NCBI GenBank assembly: GCA_029782145.1
Contig: JAKOVH010000021.1
Span: forward strand, 143,050 to 207,049
Source of the DNA: Actinomycetes bacterium
GTDB taxonomy: Bacteria; Actinomycetota; Acidimicrobiia; Acidimicrobiales; Acidimicrobilacustridaceae
Direction: 5' to 3'
Length of the DNA stretch: 64,000 bases
This document shows, one piece after another, positions 15,432 through 23,291 of the stretch. The translations under genes and the position numbers were made by a program. Under the pieces are notes generated by a model that was given only the letters and a program-made list of their open reading frames with translations, did no database searches and was not told where the DNA came from. Each line of letters opens with the position of its first letter. The first letter of the stretch is position 1.

Positions 15432-16826
15432 GTGAGCGGAGGGCTCGGCATCGCCTGGTTCCGGCGCGACCTGCGCCTCGACGACAACCCCGCCTGGGCC
15501 GCGGCCACCGCCGAGCACGAGCGGGTGCTGCCGCTCTTCGTCGTCGACCCCGCGTTGACGGGCCCGGCGGGCGCCCTCCGGGCGGCCCGCCTGCTCGGCG
15601 ACGTGGCGGCCCTCGACCAGCGCCTCGCCGAGCACGGCGGCCGGCTGTGCGTGCGCGTCGGCGACCCCCGCGTGGTCGTGCCCGCCGAGGCCGCCGCCCG
15701 CCGGGCCGTCGCGGTGCACGTCAACGCCGACGTGACGCCCTACGCAGCCGGGCGCGACGGCGCCGTGCGTCGGGCCCTGGCCGATGCCGGCGTGGCCTGG
15801 CGACCCCAGTGGGGCACCGTCGTGCACGCCCCGGGACGGGTGCGGACCACGAGCGGCGCCCTCTCGCAGGTCTTCACCCCGTTTCACCGCGTGTGGGCCC
15901 GCACCCCGTGGGAGGACTGGCCCGAGCCGGGCGATGGTGCGCCGCTGGCCGACCCGGGCGACCACCTGCCCGCGGCGGCGGCGTCCTACCCGACGCTCGC
16001 CGACCAGGACGGCCCGGCGGCCGACCCCGGCGAGCTCGGCGCCGCCGCCCGGCTGGCCCTGGCCGCCGAGCGCGCCGACCGCTACGACGACGAGCGCGAC
16101 CGGCCCGACCTGGTCGGCACGTCCGAGCTGTCCGCCGACCTCCGCTTCGGCACCCTCTCACCCCGCACGGTCGCCGAGGTGGTGGGGGAGGCCACGCCGG
16201 GGCGGGCCGCCCTCGTGCGCCAGCTGGCCTGGCGCGACTGGTACGCCCACCTCCTGCACGCCCGACCGGAGCTGGTCGAGCGCCCGATGAAGCCGGCCTA
16301 CGCGGCCATCGCCTGGCGAGACGACCCGGCCGGGGTGGCGGCCTGGAAGGCGGGGCGCACCGGCTACCCGCTCGTCGACGCGGGGATGCGCCAGCTGCTG
16401 GCCACCGGCTGGATGCACAACCGGGTCCGCATGGTCACCGCGTCGTTCCTGGTGAAGAACCTCCTCGTCGACTGGCGGGTGGGCGAGCGGTGGTTCCGTC
16501 ACCACCTCGTCGACGGCGACGTGCCCCAGAACGTCGGCAACTGGCAGTGGGTGGCGGGCACCGGTCCCGACGCATCGCCCTACAACCGCGTGTTCAACCC
16601 GGTCCTGCAGGCCCAGCGCTTCGACCCGCACGGCGACTACGTCCGCACGTGGGTGCCCGAGCTGTCGGGCCTGGCCGGGCCGACCGTGCACGAGCCGTGG
16701 GCCGCCGGACCGCTCGAGCTGGCGGCCGCCGGTGTCGTCCTCGGCGGCACCTACCCCGAGCGGATCGTCGAGCTGGCCGGGAGCCGGGCGAGGGCGCTCG
16801 CCGCCTACGCCGCGGCCCGCGGCTGA
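15432..16826 (+). CDS. phr: Deoxyribodipyrimidine photolyase (cryptochrome/photolyase family)
   Basis: A 464-residue flavoprotein that would repair UV-induced pyrimidine dimers with blue light. The N-terminal antenna domain starts GIAWFRRDLRLDDNPAW, the class I signature. The C-terminal FAD-binding domain includes LRFGTLSPRTV, RQLAWRDWYAHLL, the long helix MHNRVRMVTASFLVKNLL, DWRVGERWF and DVPQNVGNWQWVAGTG, with the tryptophans used in electron transfer. Asn in the VGNWQW block and SPYNRVFNP are typical of CPD photolyases rather than animal cryptochromes. GTG 15432 is preceded by TAGGGT at 6 nt. It is a single gene, with a pentapeptide protein downstream under its own promoter-like element. 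Confidence 0.92.
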   Translation: MSGGLGIAWFRRDLRLDDNPAWAAATAEHERVLPLFVVDPALTGPAGALRAARLLGDVAALDQRLAEHGGRLCVRVGDPRVVVPAEAAARRAVAVHVNADVTPYAAGRDGAVRRALADAGVAWRPQWGTVVHAPGRVRTTSGALSQVFTPFHRVWARTPWEDWPEPGDGAPLADPGDHLPAAAASYPTLADQDGPAADPGELGAAARLALAAERADRYDDERDRPDLVGTSELSADLRFGTLSPRTVAEVVGEATPGRAALVRQLAWRDWYAHLLHARPELVERPMKPAYAAIAWRDDPAGVAAWKAGRTGYPLVDAGMRQLLATGWMHNRVRMVTASFLVKNLLVDWRVGERWFRHHLVDGDVPQNVGNWQWVAGTGPDASPYNRVFNPVLQAQRFDPHGDYVRTWVPELSGLAGPTVHEPWAAGPLELAAAGVVLGGTYPERIVELAGSRARALAAYAAARG

Positions 16827-16838
16827 GCCGTCGCGCAC

Positions 16839-16844
16839 CATGAT
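16839..16844 (+). promoter_or_regulatory. Candidate -10 element (CATGAT) of the pentapeptide-repeat gene
   Basis: CATGAT is followed by GGGGGC (6 nt) and GTG. The same hexamer serves as the -10 candidate of the tRNA-Thr promoter at 63495-63500. Confidence 0.35.
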
Positions 16845-16850
16845 GGGGGC

Positions 16851-17537
16851 GTGCCTCCCCGCCGTCCCCTCCGCCGACCCGGACCGCCGGAGGTCCCGAG
16901 GTTGCCCGACGGGCTGACCGGTCCGACCGAGCTCGACACCTCCGGGCCGGCCGAGGTCAGCGACGCCTACCTGACGGGCCTGGTCGGTGACGGCGACCTC
17001 GACGACCTCGAACTGACCCGTTGCGTGGTGGAGGGGGTGCGCCTCACCGCCCGCTCGGCCCGGCGGGCGCGGCTGACCGACGTCGTGCTGCGCGACTGCG
17101 AGCTGAGCGGTGCCGACCTGCTCGAGGCCAGCCTCCTGCGCGTCCGGATGGAGCGGTGCCGGGCCGAGGGCCTCGACGCCGGGATGCTGCGGGGCCGCGA
17201 CGTCGTGGTGGTCGACAGCAAGCTCAGCGACGCCGGGTTGCGCATGGCGGTGCTGGAGCGGGCCCGCTTCGAGGGCTGCGACCTGCGGCGGTCCGAGTGG
17301 ATGGAGGCCCGCCTCGACGGCGTGGAGCTCAGCGGCTGCGACCTCACCGGGGCCGACCTGTCGAGGGCGGTGCTGAGCGACGTCCGCCTCGGAGGCTCGC
17401 GCCTCGACGAGCTCAGGGGCGGCACCGGGCTCGCCGGCGCCACGATCGACAGCGGTCAGCTGGTGCCGGTGGCCCTGGCGCTGTGCGCGGCGCTCGGCAT
17501 CCGCGTCGACGACGCGCCGGCACCCGGTCCTGGCTGA
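16851..17537 (+). CDS. Pentapeptide-repeat protein
   Basis: A 228-residue protein whose central ~150 residues are pentapeptide repeats of the A(D/N)LXX kind. Examples are LSGADLLEASLLRVRMERC, LERARFEGCDLRRSEW and LSGCDLTGADLSRAVLSDV. Such repeats fold into a right-handed quadrilateral beta-helix. Some members mimic DNA and protect gyrase, but most, including this one, have no assigned function. The N-terminal ~30 residues are proline/arginine-rich. No signal peptide or membrane helix is visible, so it is probably cytoplasmic. GTG 16851 is supported by the CATGAT element 6 nt upstream. It converges on whiB with only 9 nt between the stop codons. Confidence 0.8.
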   Translation: MPPRRPLRRPGPPEVPRLPDGLTGPTELDTSGPAEVSDAYLTGLVGDGDLDDLELTRCVVEGVRLTARSARRARLTDVVLRDCELSGADLLEASLLRVRMERCRAEGLDAGMLRGRDVVVVDSKLSDAGLRMAVLERARFEGCDLRRSEWMEARLDGVELSGCDLTGADLSRAVLSDVRLGGSRLDELRGGTGLAGATIDSGQLVPVALALCAALGIRVDDAPAPGPG

Positions 17538-17546
17538 CGGCCGCGC

Positions 17547-17846
17547 TCAGGAGGCGCGCGCCGCCTCCTGCACCGCCCGGCGGCTGATCGACCTCGGCGC
17601 GAAGCCGGCGGCGGCCCGCTCCTCCTCGGTCTCTCCGCCCCAGAAGCCGTTCTCCCGGTTCAGGCGGGCGATCGCCCGGCACGGGCCGAGCACTGGGCAG
17701 CCGGCGCAGACCTTGCGCGCCGCGGCCTCCCGACGCGCCCGGCGTTCGGGGCGTTCGCCGGCGATCCCGAAGAACAGGCTGGTGCGGCCCTTGCACGCGG
17801 CCTGCTCCATCCAGGAGGGCCGGTCACTCACGGCGAAGGGGTCCAT
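17547..17846 (-). CDS. WhiB-family iron-sulfur transcriptional regulator
   Basis: A 99-residue actinobacterial regulator that binds a redox- or NO-sensitive [4Fe-4S] cluster and acts with the primary sigma factor. The four cluster cysteines are Cys18, Cys47, Cys50 and Cys56 in AACKG and CAGCPVLGPC. The sigma-contacting turn GFWGGETEEER is at 67-77, followed by a basic C-terminal tail (RSISRRAVQ) that would contact DNA. Which paralogue it is (WhiB1, WhiB2 or another) cannot be settled here. ATG 17846 has a GGAGG site 5 nt upstream. The upstream region holds a TAAATT -10 candidate overlapped by a 10-bp palindrome. Confidence 0.93.
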   Translation of the reverse strand: MDPFAVSDRPSWMEQAACKGRTSLFFGIAGERPERRARREAAARKVCAGCPVLGPCRAIARLNRENGFWGGETEEERAAAGFAPRSISRRAVQEAARAS

Positions 17847-17903
17847 AAGGCCTCCATCTCGGGCTGTCGGGCACGTCTCGGGGTGCGGTGCTCGGATGCT
17901 CCT

Positions 17904-17916
17904 AATTTAGCGCTAA
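17904..17916 (-). promoter_or_regulatory. whiB promoter candidate (TAAATT) overlapping palindrome TTAGCGCTAA
   Basis: This is the only clearly AT-rich patch in the whiB-cobA intergenic region. TAAATT on the minus strand (17909-17904) fits a -10 element about 55 nt before the whiB ATG. The perfect 10-bp palindrome TTAGCGCTAA (17907-17916) overlaps it and would be well placed for a repressor. Confidence 0.4.
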
Positions 17917-17977
17917 TAACCGCGTCGCCAACCCGGCTGTCGCGTCGACCTCGTGACCGCTGCGCTCGGGCGGCCCC

Positions 17978-17983
17978 TAGGCT
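17978..17983 (+). promoter_or_regulatory. Candidate -10 element (TAGGCT) of cobA/hemD
   Basis: TAGGCT is followed by CCGGGC (6 nt) and the GTG start with no ribosome binding site. A TGACCG at 17954-17959 is a plausible -35 element with an 18-nt spacer. Confidence 0.55.
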
Positions 17984-17989
17984 CCGGGC

Positions 17990-19504
17990 GTGACCGTGTA
18001 CCTGGTGGGCGCCGGACCGGGCGACCCCGGCCTGTTGACCGTCCGAGGCGCGGAGCTGCTGGCCAGGGCCGACGTCGTCGTGTACGACCGGCTGTCCGTG
18101 GCCGCCCTGCTCGACCTCGCGCCCGCGGAGGCCGAGCGCATCAGCGTGGCCAAGAGCGCGGGCCGGGCGGTCATGGCGCAGGCCGAGATCGACGCACTGC
18201 TCGTCGAGCGGGGCAAGGCGGGCCAGCACGTCGTGCGCCTCAAGGGCGGCGACCCCTTCGTGTTCGCCAGGGGAGGGGAGGAGGCCGCCGCCCTGCGCGC
18301 CGCGGGCGTGCCCTACGAGGTCGTGCCCGGCATCACCTCCGCCATCGCCGCGCCGGCCTATGCCGGCATCCCCGTCACGCTGCGCCACTCGTCCACCTCG
18401 TTCACGGTCCTCACCGGCCACGAGGACCCGGACAAGGGAGGCGAGCTCGACTGGGAGGCGGTGGCCCGAGTGGGGGGCACCATCGTGGTGCTCATGGGCG
18501 TCGGCCGCTGGCCGGCGATCGCCGAGCGCCTGCTCGCCGGCGGCCTGCCCCCGGACACCCCGGCCGCTGCGGTCCGGTGGGGCACCCGGCCCGAGCAGCA
18601 CACCGTGCGGGCCACGCTGGCCACGCTGGCCGAGCACCCCCTCGAGGCGCCGAGCGTCATCGTGGTCGGGGCGGTCGCCGCCACCGACCTCGACTGGTTC
18701 GAGTCGCGCCCGCTGTTCGGCACGCGGGTCGTGGTGACCCGTCCCGCCCACCAGGCCTCCGCCCTGGCTGCGCCGTTGCGCGCCGCGGGCGCCGAGCCGG
18801 TGGTGGTGCCCACCATCGAGATCGCCGACCCCGACGACGGCGGGGCCGCCCTGCGCGCCGCGGTGGCCGAGCTCGCCACGTTCGAGTGGGTGGTGCTGAC
18901 CTCCGCCAACGGGGCGGCCCGCTTCTGCGACGCCCTGCGCGACGGGCGCGACCTCGCCGGCGTGCGCCTGGCCGCCATCGGGCCCGGCACCGCCGAGGAG
19001 CTGGCCCGCCGCCACCTGGTGGCCGACCTGGTGCCCGAGCGCTACATCGCCGAGTCGCTGCTCGAGGCCTTCCCCCTGCCCCGCGACGGCGACGGCCATC
19101 GTCGCCGGGTCCTGCTGGCGCGGGCGGCGGTCGCCCGCGACGTGCTCCCGGACGGGCTGCGCGACATGGGCTGGCAGGTCGAGGTCGTGCCCGTCTACCG
19201 CACCGTGCCCGTGGTGCCCGACGCCGAACGGCGCCAGGAGGTCCGCCACGCCGACGCCGTCACGTTCACCTCCTCCTCGACGGTCGAGCACTTCGTCGCC
19301 GCCTTTGGCGCCGAGCTTGTGCCGCCGGTCGTGGCCTGCATCGGCCCGGTCACCGCCGACACGGCCCGGCGCCACGGGCTGCGGGTCGACGTCGTGGCCG
19401 ACGTCCACACCGTCGACGGCCTGGTCGACGCGCTCGTCGCCCACGTGGCCGGCCCGCCGCGGGCCACCCGGAGCCGGGGAGGCCGGCGCCGGGGCCGTGC
19501 GTAG
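17990..19504 (+). CDS. cobA-hemD: Fused uroporphyrinogen-III C-methyltransferase / uroporphyrinogen-III synthase
   Basis: A 504-residue bifunctional tetrapyrrole enzyme. Residues 1 to about 240 form a SUMT domain: VYLVGAGPGDPGLLTVRGAE, VVRLKGGDPFVFARGGEE for SAM binding, and PGITSAIAAPAYAGIPVT. This domain would make precorrin-2 for siroheme and cobalamin. Residues from about 245 to 500 form a HemD domain that cyclises hydroxymethylbilane (TRPAHQASALAAPLRAAGAE, VVLTSANGAARFCDAL, TFTSSSTVEHFV). The fusion puts the branch point of heme and corrin synthesis in one polypeptide. hemA and hemC are not in the window. The GTG start is supported by TAGGCT at 6 nt. hemB follows after 11 nt. Confidence 0.93.
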   Translation: MTVYLVGAGPGDPGLLTVRGAELLARADVVVYDRLSVAALLDLAPAEAERISVAKSAGRAVMAQAEIDALLVERGKAGQHVVRLKGGDPFVFARGGEEAAALRAAGVPYEVVPGITSAIAAPAYAGIPVTLRHSSTSFTVLTGHEDPDKGGELDWEAVARVGGTIVVLMGVGRWPAIAERLLAGGLPPDTPAAAVRWGTRPEQHTVRATLATLAEHPLEAPSVIVVGAVAATDLDWFESRPLFGTRVVVTRPAHQASALAAPLRAAGAEPVVVPTIEIADPDDGGAALRAAVAELATFEWVVLTSANGAARFCDALRDGRDLAGVRLAAIGPGTAEELARRHLVADLVPERYIAESLLEAFPLPRDGDGHRRRVLLARAAVARDVLPDGLRDMGWQVEVVPVYRTVPVVPDAERRQEVRHADAVTFTSSSTVEHFVAAFGAELVPPVVACIGPVTADTARRHGLRVDVVADVHTVDGLVDALVAHVAGPPRATRSRGGRRRGRA

Positions 19505-19507
19505 GCT
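19502..19507 (+). promoter_or_regulatory. Possible internal -10 element (TAGGCT) of hemB
   Basis: TAGGCT lies 8 nt before the hemB ATG. Its first three bases are also the stop codon of cobA/hemD, so chance is possible. If real, hemB-hemL has its own leaderless promoter. Confidence 0.35.
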
Positions 19508-19515
19508 GGCCGGCG

Positions 19516-20499
19516 ATGAGCTTCCCCCAGCGCCGTCTGCGCCGCCTGCGCCGCACGCCGACCCTGCGCCGCCTGGTCGCCGAGACCCGGCTCTCGGTCG
19601 ACGACCTCGTCGCCCCGCTGTTCGTGCGCGAGGGCATCGACGAGCCCCAGCCCATCGCCTCCATCCCCGGCGTGGTCCAGCACACGCTGAGGTCCCTGCA
19701 GGCCGAGGTCCGGTACCTGGCCGAGCTCGGGGTGCCCGGCGTGATCCTGTTCGGCGTGCCCGCCACCAAGGACGATCGGGGATCGGCGGCATGGGACCCC
19801 GACGGCATCGTGCAGGTGGCGCTGCGCGAGCTGCGTGACGACCTCGGCGACCGCGTGGTGCTGATGGCCGACCTGTGCCTCGACGAGTACACGTCGCACG
19901 GCCACTGCGGCCTGCTCACCGACGACGGCGAGGTCGACAACGACCGCACCCTCGAGCTCTACGCCGAGGTGGCCCTGGCCCAGGCCGAAGCCGGCGCCGA
20001 CATCGTGGCCCCCTCCGGGATGATGGACGGTGCGGTGCTCGCCATCCGCGAGGCCCTCGACGACGACGGCCACGAGAACGTGGCGATCATGGCCTACGCC
20101 GCCAAGTACGCCTCCGCCCTCTATGGGCCGTTCCGCGACGCGGTCGACGTCACCATCGTCGGCGGCGGCGACCGCAAGGGCTACCAGCAGGATCCGGCCA
20201 ACGCCCGCGAGGCGCTCGAGGAGATCCGCCTCGACCTCGGCGAGGGGGCCGACATCGTCATGGTGAAGCCCGCCCTCGCCTACCTCGACGTCATCGCCCG
20301 TGCCCGCCCGGAGGTCGACGTGCCGATGGCCGCCTACCACGTGTCGGGCGAGTACGCCATGGTGAAGGCGGCCGCCGAGCGCGGGTGGATCGACGGCCTC
20401 GCCGTGGGCATCGAGCACCTCGTGTCCATCCGGCGTGCCGGCGCCGACATCGTGCTCACCTACCTCGCCGGCGAGGTGGCGGAGGTGCTCAACGGATGA
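19516..20499 (+). CDS. hemB: Porphobilinogen synthase (delta-aminolevulinic acid dehydratase)
   Basis: A 327-residue enzyme that condenses two 5-aminolevulinate molecules to porphobilinogen. The two Schiff-base lysines are Lys197 (MAYAAKYASALYGPFR) and Lys251 (IVMVKPALAYLD). The metal-site segment reads CLDEYTSHGHCG (Cys121, Asp123, Cys131). It keeps two of the three zinc cysteines and has Asp at the third position, so the site differs from the all-Cys zinc type. GYQQDPANAREAL and YHVSGEYAMVKAAAERGW are further conserved blocks. The ATG follows cobA/hemD closely and the 3' end overlaps hemL by 4 nt (ATGA), so the cluster is transcribed together. Confidence 0.95.
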   Translation: MSFPQRRLRRLRRTPTLRRLVAETRLSVDDLVAPLFVREGIDEPQPIASIPGVVQHTLRSLQAEVRYLAELGVPGVILFGVPATKDDRGSAAWDPDGIVQVALRELRDDLGDRVVLMADLCLDEYTSHGHCGLLTDDGEVDNDRTLELYAEVALAQAEAGADIVAPSGMMDGAVLAIREALDDDGHENVAIMAYAAKYASALYGPFRDAVDVTIVGGGDRKGYQQDPANAREALEEIRLDLGEGADIVMVKPALAYLDVIARARPEVDVPMAAYHVSGEYAMVKAAAERGWIDGLAVGIEHLVSIRRAGADIVLTYLAGEVAEVLNG

Positions 20500-21773
20500 C
20501 CGCCGACGGCACGACCAACGACGAGCTGTTCGAACGCGGCCAGCGGGTCATCCCCGGCGGCGTCAACTCGCCGGTGCGGGCCTTCCGCTCGGTCGGCGGG
20601 GTGCCCTACTTCGTGGTGTCGGGTCGCGGCGCCACCGTCACCGACGTGGAGGGCACCACCTTCTTCGACCTGGTGCAGAGCTACGGCGCCGTGGTCGCCG
20701 GCCACGCCCACCCCCGGGTCGTGGAGGCGGTCCGTTCGGCCGCCGCCGAGGGCACGTCGTTCGGTGCTCCCACGCCCCGGGAGGTCCAGCTCGCCGAGGC
20801 CATCTGCGAGCGGGTGCCCTCGGTCGAGAAGGTGCGCATGGTGAGCAGTGGCACCGAGGCCACCATGAGCGCCATCCGCGTCGCCCGCGGCGCCACCGGC
20901 CGGCCCAAGGTGCTGAAGTTCGCCGGCAACTACCACGGCCACAGCGACGGCCTGCTCGTCTCGGGCGGCACGGCCATGGCCTCCCTCGGCCTGCCCGCGT
21001 CGGCCGGCGTCACCGAGAACGCCGTCGCCGACACCGTGGTCGCGCCCTACAACGTGGTGCCGGTCCTCGACGACTCCTACGCCGCGGTGATCGTCGAGCC
21101 GTGCGCCGCCAACATGGGCCTGGTGCCGCCGGCCGAGGGCTTCCTCGAGGGCCTCCGGGCCGAGTGCGACCGGGTCGGCGCCCTGCTCGTCTTCGACGAG
21201 GTCATCACCGGCTTCCGCGTCGCACGGGGCGGCGCCCAGCAGCGCACCGGCGTGCGCCCCGACCTCAGCGCCTTCGGCAAGGTCATCGGCGGCGGCCTCC
21301 CCGTCGGCGCCTTCGGCGGCCGGGCCGACGTGATGGACGAGCTGGCCCCCCTCGGCCCCGTCTACCAGGCGGGCACGCTGTCGGGGAACCCGCTCGCCAC
21401 CGCGGCCGGCCTCGCCGTGCTCGACCTGCTCGACGACGACGCCTACGCCCTCATGGAGTCGCGCGCCGAGTGCCTGGCGGGCGCCTTCGCCCGCGCCTTC
21501 GCCGACGCCGGCATCGCCGTGCAGGTGCCCCGCTTCGGCACCCTGGTCGGGCTGTTCTTCGGCGACGTGGCGCCGCACGACTACACATCGGCCTGCACCA
21601 CCGACGAGGCCCGCTACGCCACGTTCTTCCACGCGCTCCTCGACCGCCGGGTGGCCATCGCCCCCGGCGCCTACGAGGCCATGTTCCCGGGCCTCGCCCA
21701 CGACGACGAGGTGCTGGCCGCCATCGCCGAGGCCGCCCACGGCGCCGCGGCCGACCTGGCCGCCACGGCGTAG
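20496..21773 (+). CDS. hemL: Glutamate-1-semialdehyde 2,1-aminomutase
   Basis: A 425-residue PLP enzyme that converts glutamate-1-semialdehyde to 5-aminolevulinate. This shows that the C5 pathway from glutamyl-tRNA is used. The sequence starts with the family block RVIPGGVNSPVRAFRSVGG. The PLP site includes VSSGTEATMSAIRVARGATG, NYHGHSDGLL, FDEVITGFRVA, and the catalytic Lys262 in SAFGKVIGGGLPVGAFGG. TLSGNPLATAAGLA completes the signature. It overlaps hemB by 4 nt. Together, hemL, hemB and cobA/hemD cover three steps of early tetrapyrrole synthesis; hemA, hemC and hemE must lie elsewhere. zwf follows after 60 nt. Confidence 0.95.
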   Translation: MTADGTTNDELFERGQRVIPGGVNSPVRAFRSVGGVPYFVVSGRGATVTDVEGTTFFDLVQSYGAVVAGHAHPRVVEAVRSAAAEGTSFGAPTPREVQLAEAICERVPSVEKVRMVSSGTEATMSAIRVARGATGRPKVLKFAGNYHGHSDGLLVSGGTAMASLGLPASAGVTENAVADTVVAPYNVVPVLDDSYAAVIVEPCAANMGLVPPAEGFLEGLRAECDRVGALLVFDEVITGFRVARGGAQQRTGVRPDLSAFGKVIGGGLPVGAFGGRADVMDELAPLGPVYQAGTLSGNPLATAAGLAVLDLLDDDAYALMESRAECLAGAFARAFADAGIAVQVPRFGTLVGLFFGDVAPHDYTSACTTDEARYATFFHALLDRRVAIAPGAYEAMFPGLAHDDEVLAAIAEAAHGAAADLAATA

Positions 21774-21833
21774 CGCCGGGGTAGATCAGAGCCGTCCGAC
21801 CGCGACCGGCGCCGGCGCCGGTGAGGAGGAGTC

Positions 21834-23237
21834 GTGCCCGACGACCTGGAGACCGCCACGGGCGACACCGACGCGCTGGTGCTGTTCGGTGCCACCGGCG
21901 ACCTCGCCCGCAAGAAGATCTTCCCGGCCATCGCCGCCCTCGAGGCGCGCGGCAAGCTGGGCGTCCCGGTGGTCGGGGTGGCCTCCTCCGAGTGGACCGA
22001 CGCCGATCTCCGGGCGCGGGCCGAGGAGTCCGTCATCGAGCACGGCCGGCTCGACCCGGCGACCTGGCCCGGCCTCCGGGACCGGTTGCGCTACGTCAGC
22101 GGCGACTACCGCGACCCGGCCACCTTCGAGCAGCTGCGCCAGGCGGTCGACCCGTGCCGCCATCCGCTCTTCTACCTCGCCATCCCGCCGGCGCTGTTCG
22201 ACGACGTGGTCAAGGGCCTCGAGGGGGTCGGCCTCACCGAGGGCGCCAAGGTCGTGGTCGAGAAGCCCTTCGGTCGGGACCGGGCCTCGTCCCACGAGCT
22301 CAACGCCGTGCTCCACCGGGCGTTCCCCGAGTCGTCGGTGTTCCGCATCGACCACTTCCTCGGCAAGGACGGCATCGAGAACCTGCTCGTGTTCCGCTTC
22401 GCCAACTCGCTGCTCGAGCCCGTGTGGAACCGCAACTTCATCTCCAGCGTGCAGATCACCATGGCCGAGGACTTCGGCACCGCCGGGCGCGCCCGGTTCT
22501 ACGACACCGCCGGCGCGTTGCGCGACGTGGTGCAGAACCACCTGCTCGAGATCGTCGCCCTGCTCGGCATGGAGCCGCCGGTCGCGGCCGACGCCGACGC
22601 CCTGCGCGACGAGAAGATGAAGCTGTACCGCCAGATCCGCACCTTCGAGCCGGCCGACGCCGTGCGGGGCCAGTACCGCGACTACGTCGACGAGGACGGT
22701 GTGGCGCCGGGCTCGGACACCGAGACCTTCGTGGCGCTCAAGTTCGAGATCGAGTCGTGGCGGTGGGCGGGCGTGCCGTGGCTCATCCGGGCCGGCAAGA
22801 AGATGCCGGTCACCGCCACCGAGGCGATCGTCGAGTTCGCCACGCCGCCGCGCATGCTCTTCGCCCCGGCCGACTCGCCGGCACCGCACCCGAACCACCT
22901 CCGGTTCCGCCTGGGGCGCGAGCAGGGCATCTTGCTGCAGCTCCACGCCAAGACCCCCGGCGACCGCCTGCTGAGCCGGGCGGTCGACCTCGAGGTCACC
23001 CAGGAGGAGCTCTTCGGTGGCACCGACCAGCCCTACGAGCGCCTGCTCGAGGACGCCATGGAGGGCGACGCCCGCCGCTTCGGTCGCCACGACAGCGTCG
23101 ACGAGCAGTGGCGCATCGTGGAGAAGGTGCTCGAGCACCCGCCGCCCGTGCAGCTCTACCACGGCGGCACCTGGGGGCCGCCCGAGGCGGAGGCCGTCGC
23201 GGCCCCCTACGGCGGCTGGCACGAGCCGCTCCCCTGA
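21834..23237 (+). CDS. zwf: Glucose-6-phosphate dehydrogenase
   Basis: A 467-residue cytoplasmic enzyme of the oxidative pentose phosphate pathway, oxidising glucose 6-phosphate with NAD(P)+. The nucleotide-binding start is [22 protein letters not shown]. The substrate signature [21 protein letters not shown] contains catalytic His174. Further blocks are VEKPFGRD and [13 protein letters not shown]. The length is slightly short but complete. GTG 21834 has a strong GAGGAGGAG site 5 nt upstream. There is a 60-nt gap from hemL with no obvious terminator, so readthrough is possible. The 3' end abuts the inverted copy of the 42-bp palindrome. Confidence 0.95.
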   Translation: MPDDLETATGDTDALVLFGATGDLARKKIFPAIAALEARGKLGVPVVGVASSEWTDADLRARAEESVIEHGRLDPATWPGLRDRLRYVSGDYRDPATFEQLRQAVDPCRHPLFYLAIPPALFDDVVKGLEGVGLTEGAKVVVEKPFGRDRASSHELNAVLHRAFPESSVFRIDHFLGKDGIENLLVFRFANSLLEPVWNRNFISSVQITMAEDFGTAGRARFYDTAGALRDVVQNHLLEIVALLGMEPPVAADADALRDEKMKLYRQIRTFEPADAVRGQYRDYVDEDGVAPGSDTETFVALKFEIESWRWAGVPWLIRAGKKMPVTATEAIVEFATPPRMLFAPADSPAPHPNHLRFRLGREQGILLQLHAKTPGDRLLSRAVDLEVTQEELFGGTDQPYERLLEDAMEGDARRFGRHDSVDEQWRIVEKVLEHPPPVQLYHGGTWGPPEAEAVAAPYGGWHEPLP

Positions 23238-23238
23238 G

Positions 23239-23280
23239 CTGGCTCGATCCATCACCTCATGAGGTGACCGATCGAGCCAG
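23239..23280. repeat. 42-bp imperfect palindrome, copy 3 (inverted)
   Basis: The exact reverse complement of the copies at 289-330 and 1185-1226. It begins 1 nt after the zwf stop and ends 11 nt before the stop of the convergent cytochrome c gene, an ideal place for a bidirectional terminator. Confidence 0.8.
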
Positions 23281-23291
23281 CGGAGGGTGTG

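Noticed and set aside
289..23280. The 42-bp palindromes as terminal inverted repeats of a 23-kb transposon
   Set aside because: Each copy is itself a palindrome at a gene end. The interval holds ordinary housekeeping genes without a transposase, and no target duplication is seen.
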